Shown one piece after another: positions 55,466 to 64,000 of a stretch of DNA of 64,000 nucleotides. The notes beneath the pieces are model-generated. The model saw only the letters and a program-made list of their open reading frames with translations. It searched no databases and was not told the DNA's origin. The stretch comes from Hermatobates lingyangjiaoensis (Eukaryota > Arthropoda > Insecta > Hemiptera > Hermatobatidae), in contig JAPFBL010000319.1 in the NCBI GenBank assembly GCA_026182355.1, positions 1 through 64,000 on the forward strand, in the 5' to 3' direction. Every line of letters starts with the position of its first letter. The stretch's first letter is position 1. The translations under genes were made by a program, and so were the position numbers.

Positions 55466-55840
55466 AGATTTTGAGATTTTTTGAGTGTTTGGTCTAGATA
55501 TTAAAAGAACTTCTTTGTCAACGTTTCGACATATATTTATGTCTTCCTTAGGGCTAAAAACATTGATATCAGTGTCCTTGTTTTGTTTTCCCAAGTAAGA
55601 AAATTTAGATTTCTGGAGTTTCTAAACATTGTAAAACATAACCATACATAAATATGAAAATCAATAGCTAATCATTATTGTACATAATAGCAAAGAATAG
55701 ACCTAATTAGTTGTAATAATAGTGCTGAATCAATGTTTTTAGCCCTGAGGAAGATATAAATATATGTCGAAACGTTGGTAAAGAAGTTTTATAAATACCT
55801 AGACCAAAAAATCTCAAAATATATGAATAGAGTGGTCAAG
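55466..55840. mobile_element. Family J hammerhead units, inverted pair
   Basis: The plus motif at 55741-55782 is CTGAGGA, stem II GATAT-AAAT-ATGTC, GAAACGTT (palindrome ACGT) and the cleavage U, then GGTAAAG. The minus partner at 55517-55556 has CTAAGGA, GACAT-AAATAT-ATGTC and GAAACGTT. Outer arms TTTTGAGATTTTTTG and AAAAAATCTCAAAA pair. About 180 bp lies between. This family is unrelated in sequence to A-I outside the core. Confidence 0.7.
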
Positions 55841-55894
55841 GAAAGAATAGCATATTAATATATACATATATGTACTATGACACATGGAAAGAAA

Positions 55895-56129
55895 CGCCAT
55901 ATATATATATATATATATATATCAATGATCAAACCACAATAAGAAATGGGAAAACAAGACTAAGATCTTTCAACCGTAACAAGCGGTCTTCGTCAGAGTC
56001 AAAAACCCAACAGTTGGGTTTTTGACTCTGACGAAGACCGCTTGTTACGGTTGAAAGATCTTAGTCTTGTTTTCCCATTTCTTATTGTGGTTTGATCATT
56101 GATTGTTGTTTCACGTGTTTATGTGAAAT

Positions 56130-56160
<31 letters not shown>
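55895..56160. mobile_element. Second near-perfect family A palindrome
   Basis: Minus unit 55923-56010 and plus unit 56012-56135 meet at CCCAACAGTTGGG with essentially no spacer. The plus arm is identical to that at 55.3 kb over its length, apart from one T near the terminal (TA)n. The ribozyme core is intact in both arms. (TA)n flanks both ends (55899-55921 and 56134-56165). Confidence 0.85.
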
Positions 56161-56171
<11 letters not shown>

Positions 56172-56274
56172 ATAAAAGTATCGACCGTGGAATAGAAACA
56201 AAACTAAAATTTATCGGGACTCGGTCAGTCCCGAATTTTAGGTCGGGAACTGACCGAGTCCCAATAAATTTTAG

Positions 56275-56315
<41 letters not shown>
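56161..56315. mobile_element. Family D termini, inverted, between (TA)n tracts
   Basis: GTATCGACCGTGGAATAGAAAC, AAAACTAAAATTTATCGGGAC and TCGGTCAG on the minus strand face GAACTGACCGAGTCCCAATAAATTTTAG on the plus strand around a short centre. A (TA)n tract follows (56278-56315). Confidence 0.7.
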
Positions 56316-56317
<2 letters not shown>

Positions 56318-59300
56318 TATATGTGTTTGTTGAGTTTTATACAATTTGCTATTTCACCAATTTCTTTAAGTTTATATTCGTTAAATAAATAATAGTTAGG
56401 TAACAAGTTTAGACTCTAAAGATACTAAAATTTAATATATTGGAAATGTTTCAAAGAAGTTTTCAAATATTTTCTGGTCAATTTGAAAAAAAAATGTAAT
56501 ATTTTCATGATAAAATAACTCAGCGTGACCATAATTCTGTAAACGTTTTTCACTTGAGTAGGTATGATCATGGAAAGATGAGCTTGTGGAAGAAGACAGA
56601 ATGAAATGAATGCTTGCCAAAGAGCCATGACTGAGTGGAAGAAAAATAATAAAAGATAAACAATTATAAGATGAGCCAAGCTGAAACAAATAACAGTTGG
56701 ACAGAGTTAGAACTTTAACGAATATCACGACGTATGCCAAATAATAGCAGAAAGCCAAGCGAGATCAATCAACATTATTAATCACTTGCAACACGAAACA
56801 ATACAAAATAAATGCTATGAATAAACGTCTCAAATTATTTATTTTCCTTTTGATCTATATATTCATTCAATATAATCTGTTTAAAAACTTAAATTCTCAT
56901 TTTCATCAGTTTACAATGAAGCAGAATAAACTAATTCCACCAAAGAGTATCAGTTTATGTAATAAATGTATTATTCCTTCGAAATCGTAAAACCTTTAAT
57001 ATAAAAGGGAACAAAAAAATCACGCCTTCACATAAATGAAAAAAAATCAACAGATTTCCACAATTTATATCAACTGATGCTAAAATGGTAAAAATGAGAG
57101 AATAACTATCAATTTTAACTAACTTGGTCAATGGAGTGTTGTTTCACATTATATGATGAGAGACCCATGAACATTTCAGACAACTTGGTACAAATGATAT
57201 AAACAATTAAACTACAATTTCACAAAACCTATGATTATGAGAAGTGTAAACTTTTAGAACAGTTTAATTAATGGCTAAATAACATGTTTAGAAATCAATT
57301 AATTCATGATGTTCAAAAATACATTTATATTTTTTATAATTAATTTTACATCTTTAAATTCCGAATGATTAAGATTAATTAACGACTAGTTTAAATTGTT
57401 TTCAACGTTTGCAAAGCGAATTAGCGTTTTACAATTCTGAATTCAGTATGATTTTGTAATTTTCTACCATATTTCAGGGGTCTCTGTCTCCTATCTTGGT
57501 TCCTTTGAACACAAATGAATATAAATATTCCTATACAAACCTAATTCGGTTTCACATCTGCTTTATCGCCCTAGACTAGATAGGTATACTTCTTCGCTTT
57601 TCAAATTTTAACTTTGTAATCGTTTCAAATGACTGCACTTCCATAATCTATTATGGATTCAATAAATACCATTATGTATTCAAATAATATAGTCTGGATG
57701 AAATTATTACGTGGAGCGTGATCTTTTAAATATCCCATAAGTTTCATATATAGGATAAATGAACAAATCTTACAAGGTGGAATGGAAAATAATAAATTCT
57801 TGGCATCAAAAAGGCTTAAAAACTAAACATTAACAATTGAATAGCAACCAAATAAGGTCCAAGTTTACAGATAAACCGTTAATGACATTACATTCCCAAT
57901 TCAATAGCCACACTTGAATGACACACAAACTATTGCATTTGTAGCCACCCAAAAAAAAAAAAAATTAAAAAAAAATGTAAGCAAATAAAGAGACACAATA
58001 AAGCAATGTTACGGCAGAATTATTTAAAGATTTGTTGACCAATAATACTGAAGAAGGAAAATAAAAAAAAAAAAAGCATTTTTATGCAAAGCAGGTGAAA
58101 GGGATAAGTTGATGACTTGCTTACTGTAGGAGAACTAGACAAGAATTTAGGGCAACTCAATCCTGTAATCCCTGTAGGTTCCGACAACCCTACAAGAGGA
58201 AAACATTTCAGACCGTTCTATAAAATGTTAAACTAAACATACAAAAAAATAAATCAGGCCCACAGAAAAAATAAGGAAAAGAAATTAAACCATTCCTTCG
58301 CTCACTGATGAACATCATTTTTTTTTCTTTTTTCAAACTTGCTTCAGATATTTTATTTTTCATTTGACAAGGGTATGAAAGTAAGATCGGGTTTAAGGAA
58401 TCTTTGAGTACACTCGTACGTAAGTTATTTCTGATTATATTTTCTATGCATTCTTTTTTTTTCCTATCTATATTTGCTTTTAACTGTCTCACATACAATC
58501 CAACGGCATATTATCACTAGAACAATGGATGATAATTAAAACTTGAATATTACCAATAAATATTAAGCTTGCACTCGTATCATAATTATGGATAAAAAAA
58601 ACTAATTTTTGTGATTTGTCATATTCTATTAATAATTTAACTCGGGATAACAGTTCAAAGAACATAGATAACTGGATCAGTTTAGGGGACTAGGTTAATA
58701 ATGAAAAAAATGCCTATGAAAAAAGATTATTGATACGACGTATCTTATATTATATTATCTTATATTATATTATCGTACATTCGTTCACAACATTCAAACC
58801 AGACTATTGACAAATATAATCTATCACATGAAATCTCTAGAAAAAGGGTAACATTCAAAATAACTGATAGGTATTAATAAAAATATAGGACCCTAGAATC
58901 ATTAAGTAGTAAGTACGTTGATTTTATCATCTTGAGAATATAATTAATATTAGCAATGAGTTGTTTGCTAAGAGCCATAAAAAAAAAGGCTTACTTTTCA
59001 CAGAAAAAAAATATTTTGAACAAGAAAATTTACTTCAAAAACACCAACAATCCAAGATAGCTTTTAAATGAGAAAAAAATTAGAGCACAGAAAAAAACAT
59101 TTGTGGAGTAAGAATATTTACCAGTAAACTAAAAAGAACGCTATGTTAAATAATACCCTGAATTAAACCATGAATTATATTTTTCATAACCAATGAAAAA
59201 AAAATAGATTTAAAAAATTAAATTTATATTATTTGTAAAAAAACGTTGAAATAACAAGCTTTTTGTCTAATTTTTTCAATAGTTACTAAAAATATATAAC

Positions 59301-60734
59301 TAAAAAAGAAATTTTAATTCACTTTGATAAATCCAAGAGGACTAACAACCGGAAAAGGAAAATCCAAAGGAATTAGGTCACATGGACTTTAAAACGGCAG
59401 TTTAGCTTTCTTTTTTTCTTTTCAAAAAAAATATGTACTGATGCCAATATATACGAGCAGTCAAACTCGTAGCTGTCAAACTGATCTTTTGTAACATTCT
59501 TTTTGTTACATATTCCAGTAGTTTCTACTTGAATATATGAGTGGTTATTAAATTAAGTTTTTACTATTTTCTTCAGTTATTAACATTTTGGCATACCTCT
59601 TCTAATTATAAACTAATTTTCTGTTACCTGTCTTACTTTGAAATTTTCCTTTAAATTTTCTCAGTTTTTTTTATCAATATTATTACGTTTTTTCCCAGAA
59701 TGGTTTGACTATTTTACCATTCATATTAAGTAAATAATATTGACTACTTATTCAAATAAAATGTTTTAAATATATTTTTTTTCCTCCTTATTTCTTTTTC
59801 GCAAACAATCTCTATTCACAAAGAACATGCCGGGTTTTTTTTACATGACTTTATTTGTTGGAACGCTTTATTTTCTAAAGAGAAGTTTCACTTCATTAAT
59901 TTCATTTTATTTCTGCTGTTACATTTTTCTGTTATATCCTTCTATCAATTTAGCAATTGTCCTTATTCTGTTTAATAGGACAATTTTATACTAGCAGTTT
60001 TCTGCAATGTGTGTATATTCGTACATTACACATCAGAATTGGTCTATATATTCAAACTAGCTTCCATATTGTATCTTTGCAGTTTTTCTCTTGAAGTTTT
60101 TTAAAAATATCTCTATTAGTCGTTCATTGATAGTACATATTTTGCGCCATATAAGCAACCATTAATTATAAACATGTAACCATTTTTTTAGTAAATACAC
60201 TTCTTTCTCCATCTATTTTAAGACAGTCCACCTAATATTATTTCTCATTAAAGTATTTGATGGTGGTTTCAGTTTGGATTATTTCAATTCATTTAAGAAT
60301 ATATCAGACTATGCTCCCAGCTTCATTGAAACTTCGGCCTCCTTTCAAGTTAATGAAGAAAATATATGAATAATTAAAAAAAACAGTCAAGAAAAAAAAA
60401 TATTACACAAGTCTAATTACCATATTATTAGTAAAAAAAATGATGAATAATTTACAACTGGAATGACTTATGTTAATATTTTTATTACTGCTTACTTTTA
60501 AAGTCATTTACCTAGCTATTAAATTAGTTAATGATAAAAAATTATATTAACCATTATGAAAACTTTAGTTAAAGCAATTAGTCTCACTCCAGTTCAAAAG
60601 AAATGTATTTATTATTTAAATTTAAAATGAATATAACTAATTAAACTAGTGAGTATTCAAATAACAGGCATAAAAGAACTTAAATTATTTCATAAAATTA
60701 TTGGAGTTGATTTAGAAATGTGATTGTTGATTAC
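56316..60734. other. Turtle intron with two possible alternative exons
   Basis: Mostly AT-rich intron. On the minus strand two strong acceptors are followed by open sequence in the phase left by the 60.7 kb exon. One is at 56630 (TTTTTCTTCCACTCAG, then HGSLASIHFILSSSTSSSFH), with no good donor. The other is at 58189 (CCTCTTGTAG, then VVGTYRDYRIELP and a stop at 58147). Either could be an alternative isoform or chance. No transposon recognised. Confidence 0.4.
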
Positions 60735-60816
60735 TTTTTCATAGGCACTTGGCTGACGGGAGCTGTTTGACGTCCATTTCGTGAATCTTGAATACGGGAC
60801 GTAATCATGTTGTATT
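60735..60816 (-). CDS. tutl: Turtle juxtamembrane cytoplasmic exon
   Basis: The acceptor TTTTTTTTGTTTCAG at 60817 opens an 82-bp exon whose first two bases complete a glutamate with the G left by the upstream exon. It reads (QEK)E-YNMITSRIQDSRNGRQ, TAPVSQVPMKK. The insect Turtle counterpart, as I recall it, is EYNMVACRITDARNGG...QVPLKK, so the match covers the whole exon. It ends AA before GTAATC, a usable but not ideal donor. The two leftover bases are completed to lysine by the first base of the 51.8 kb exon. Confidence 0.8.
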
Positions 60817-61490
60817 CTGAAACAAAAAAAACCTCTCAATTTCTCTTCTTCCATAATACTGAAGGTAAATTAATGATTATTTCTATTATTCTTTTTCAGT
60901 TTTTGTTATAGTCAGTACAGGTAACGTTAAGAGTTCCAGAAAGTTTTTTTTTCTGCGTTATTTATTTATTCCTTACTTATTAATAAAATTCCTTCATTAA
61001 TACAATTACTTTCGGTTACTGTCAGTCATTCTTCTACATTGCAATTTGTCAAACTTTTTATTTCATTGACAGTAAAAATAGACAAATGATAGTTTCATTC
61101 AACTTAATTAACCAAAGTCAATCTTTGTTAAAGCAAATAATTTTTTTTTATGTTAATTGGGTTTCCTTTGTTTCTACGTTAAGAGAGAAAAAAAAAGTTT
61201 TAACTGAATTGATGTCTGGTTTTTATTAGTTGACTTTTTAAGATTTATTAACTAGATTAATTTTTTTTTTTTTACTAAGTTCATAGATCTAAATCAGAGT
61301 TTAATCAAGAAAAAATACATCTTATTATTACTCATGAGTTATAAGGGATTTTAATAATAATATGATGTTTACTAACCTCTGTAGTACAAACAATATGCAC
61401 ATATTTAACAAAAAAAAAATTTTAAAAAGTTTGTTTTCCTTTCAATTGAATTAATTATTGGAGAGCAGGAATAGTGAGAACATTGTTCAA
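60817..61490. other. Turtle intron sequence
   Basis: AT-rich with poly-T/poly-A runs. Nothing else seen. Confidence 0.55.
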
Positions 61491-62116
61491 ACTACAACTT
61501 ATTCGGGTTAATTTAAAATAATTCAAGTTTAATTTAAAATAGTCTAAGTTCAATTAAAGTAAATGCGGTTAATTTAATTTAAGTTTAGTAAGTACGGTTA
61601 ATCCACATAATTCAAACGTATTAAGAGACTAAATTATAATATAAAATGACATAATTTAATGTCAAACTTTATATAAATTACTTCTTTCACTGTTATGGTA
61701 ACAATGGTTTACCGATTTTGACTTCAATATTTTCATTTTTCCTTGGTGATTTTAAGTACACTTTATTGTACATATATACAACCATGATAATTTTTCATTA
61801 TTTTTTAATTCTGCGCTTAAAAATAACCACTATTTATAGCCGAAATAAAAATATTATATCATTTTTGAAATCCGATTATACTTCTTCAGATTAATTTAAA
61901 ATAAGTTAAGTTTAATTTAAACTTCTGTGGAGTACATAAGCATTTTCAAGTTGACAAACTGTTTTAAATATAAATTTGAACAATATTCAACTAAAATTGG
62001 ATTATTTTAAATTAAACTTGGATTACTATAAATTATACTTCGATTATTTCAAATTAAACTTGGATTATTTTTTAAATTAAATTTGGATTATTTTAAATTA
62101 AGCCGAAATTGTAGTA
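61491..62116. mobile_element. Fold-back element with minisatellite-like inverted ends
   Basis: Left end CTACAACTTATTCGGGTTAA then TTTAAAATAATTCAAGTTTAATTTAAAAT. The inverted right end is CTACAATTTCGGCTTAA then TTTAAAATAATCCAAATTTAATTTAAAA. Each end is built from several 20-24 bp units (AATTTAAACTTGGATTATTT type), about five on the left and six on the right. A partial unit lies internally at 61888. It has the architecture of a fold-back transposon or MITE. No coding sequence. Target duplication not found. Confidence 0.55.
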
Positions 62117-63152
62117 GCAGCATGATAAGGCAGTATAAACATAAACAGCACTTTGATGCACTTATTAGATGTAATGATTTCAAAATGTTTCATTAATCAT
62201 CAGCATACAAAATCATGCTTATTTAGTGAACATCATGAAGGTGATGGGATGAATGATGAATGTAACTATGACTATTACATGGAATCATCTGCATTTAATA
62301 TGGCTTGATCTCAAATTTAATAAAAAGAAAATAAGCAAAGTGAAAACTCTAGCTTGTAATTCTACGCTGATAGAATTCGAACTATTTTCTTCAAGATATT
62401 TCAGAAAAGGGTAGCAATTTATATTTCGAATTCTAATAATAGCTTCAAAATAATAAACACAAATAAAATATACTAAAAACTAGAAATCTTGTCCAATAAT
62501 CACTTTTTTAATTAATTATTTTATAATAACTGATAAACCATTATTATAAAATATTCATTTTATTGAGTTTTATATGAAACAGTACGAAGAGAGGTGATAC
62601 CGGTCTACCAATAAAATAAAACAGCAAATATTTGAACAAAACGTGCACTATACCTTTTGTCGGTCCGCTTGTCAAAAATTCCACGACTAAAACAGTTATT
62701 TCTATATTAATAACTACTTGCTTAAGTAATATACACAAATAAGATAAATATTTTCTGTTAACTTAGTTTGAACATTTATAATACAAATAGTTTTTCAAGA
62801 CAGTTTTCAGTTATTAGGTTAACGACGAAATGAAAAAATGATAACCTTTATTCAATTACTTTTTTTTGTAGGTTTTTTTTAATAATAAATTAATAAGTAC
62901 ACTTTTAATTCCGTTTTATCTTTAACTTTAAGTGTATATTACAAAAATGAATTTCAATAAACAGAAATGTATTACTTTGGAGATGAATTTAGCGAGGAAT
63001 ATAACAAATTAAGGTAATTTAATAAATGGTTTGTGTCTGAAAAGATTCTGAGTTAGTTTAAGAGAATAATAACAAGTAACTAACTTGTGCGAATCAAACA
63101 ATTTATAATTGATATTTCACAAAAAATTAATTTTTGAACTTTGAATGCTTAC
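62117..63152. other. Turtle intron sequence
   Basis: AT-rich. Nothing recognised. Confidence 0.55.
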
Positions 63153-63380
63153 CTTTCTCTTGTTTTTGACGTTTCTTTTTGTTACATATTTTGACTCCGC
63201 AGACTGATAAAATAATGGCCACGATGAAGAAGAGTATTCCACCTACAACGCCGGCGGTTATTGCCTTCTGTTTAACTCTGGCTGGTACGGAAAACTTGAG
63301 AACATCCGAGCTGGTATAGCTTTTGTGAGAATTGGCCAGGATCCTGAAGTGATATGTTCGCCCACCCACGAGATTTTTCA
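63153..63380 (-). CDS. tutl: Turtle exon: end of last FNIII domain, transmembrane helix
   Basis: The acceptor TTTTTTTTTTCTTCAG at 63381 starts a 228-bp exon; its first two bases finish a codon, and it ends with one base before GTAAGC. It encodes KNLVGGRTYHFRILANSHKS then YTSSDVLKFSVPARVKQKAI, the last strands of a fibronectin III domain (Y-F-V/I-A-N-S, then F-VP). The transmembrane helix TAGVVGGILFFIVAIILSVC and a positively charged stop-transfer segment (VKICNKKKRQKQEK) follow. This is the region I recognise as Turtle, whose extracellular part has five Ig and two FNIII domains. Upstream exons lie beyond 64 kb or as the weak candidate at 63.9 kb. Confidence 0.85.
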
Positions 63381-63919
63381 CTGAAGAAAAAAAAAATACT
63401 CCAATGACTAATATACAGTTAGAATTAACTTCAGTTTATATTAGCAATATAAGTGGAATCCTAAGTCCTGAAGATTATACCGGCTTCCTGGAAGAACCCA
63501 AGGAATACTAAAAACTGCTTCTTGGTTGTGTCAAACTTCTAACAAATTAGTATGGCAATACCAAACTACAATTAAATAGTTTATAACCTCTCCAATTCAT
63601 ACAATATAAGCTCTAATCAAATTAGTAATACACTGCTATTATCAGAACATACTTCTAAATTAGTTTCATGAAAAGAAGGACCTACACTGAAATATAGTGC
63701 ACCACAACGACAGCATAGGCAACTTGTTTCCTCTGATGTTAAAAGTGATGTCATGCTATTTTCTAAATTAATAGTGTACACTCATTATCACTAATTAATG
63801 ATACATTATTTTTATAGAAAGATATTAATACTTTAATCAAATTAATAGTTAAAGTCTAAGTCAGAACTAACAATAAACTAATTCTGTGGAGAATTAGTTC
63901 ATATTGTAAAAGTTTTTAC
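63381..63919. other. Turtle intron sequence
   Basis: AT-rich, no feature recognised. Confidence 0.5.
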
Positions 63920-63980
63920 CAAATTTAAAGTACACAGTGACGACCAGGACTAACTTAAGAACTACTTTCATGGTTATCAT
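63920..63980 (-). CDS. Possible alternative first exon or cryptic exon
   Basis: The minus strand reads MITMKVVLKLVLVVTVYFKF and one further base, then a donor GTAAAA. The phase left (one base) fits the exon at 63380. The peptide looks like a signal sequence. That could create a short transmembrane isoform, but the donor is weak and the normal preceding FNIII exon should lie outside the window. Chance is quite possible. Confidence 0.2.
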
Positions 63981-64000
63981 CTCAATCTGTTTTAAGGAGG

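Noticed and set aside
57481..57520. Micro-exon KNQDRRQRPLKY on the minus strand in the turtle intron
   Set aside because: The phase fits, but the acceptor is weak, the exon is tiny and no homology is recalled.

Overview
This is AT-rich animal genomic DNA with long introns, (TA)n microsatellites and many retroelement fragments. The clearest host gene is on the minus strand. Spliced exons at 63153-63380, 60735-60816 and 50932-51793 encode the end of the last fibronectin III domain, the transmembrane helix and the cytoplasmic tail of a Turtle (Tutl/IGSF9-type) immunoglobulin-superfamily protein. An arthropod is likely, since this transmembrane and tail sequence resembles insect Turtle. A chelicerate is my guess, with low confidence.

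Layout. 63.4-50.9 kb (minus): 3' part of turtle, in phase across both introns. 50-23 kb: almost gene-free and strongly AT-rich. It holds a 10-copy 35-bp minisatellite (47.9 kb), a ~160-bp satellite array (27.6-30.5 kb), a GT-rich minisatellite (33.2-33.9 kb), a hAT-like MITE with an 8-bp target duplication (30.8 kb), two copies of a tRNA-derived SINE (32.2 and 43.2 kb), a pogo/Tigger transposase relic (39 kb), an unnamed repeat present twice (24.1 and 39.8 kb) and a frameshifted exon of an enoyl-CoA delta-isomerase 1-like gene (26.1 kb). A Helitron with two internal triplications lies at 15.66-18.20 kb. A few GC-rich islands (4.1, 13.9, 23.3, 27.5, 41.1 kb) may be exons but cannot be assigned.

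The remarkable part is a set of clusters of Penelope-like element (PLE) debris, mostly nested in (TA)n tracts, at 0-12.7, 15.5-22.2, 44.1-46.5 and 54.8-56.3 kb. At least nine unrelated sequence families each carry a hammerhead-ribozyme-like motif (CUGANGA, a stem II hairpin, GAAA, NUH). In every readable case the stem III segment is a short self-complementary word (ACGU, ACGCGU, ACCGGU, ACAUGU, AUAU, AGCU, AGAUCU or AAUU). That is the layout expected of ribozymes that fold as dimers. Most families also carry the start of a PLE reading frame that runs into a (TA)n tract near a shared LLPKYTN motif, and many are arranged head to head as near-perfect palindromes. Protein-coding PLE pieces (reverse transcriptase with YVDD, GIY-YIG endonuclease) are present and directly tie family A and family I ribozyme units to parent elements.

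All coordinates and pairings come from reading the sequence by eye. No searches or folding were run. Family names A-M are labels used only here.
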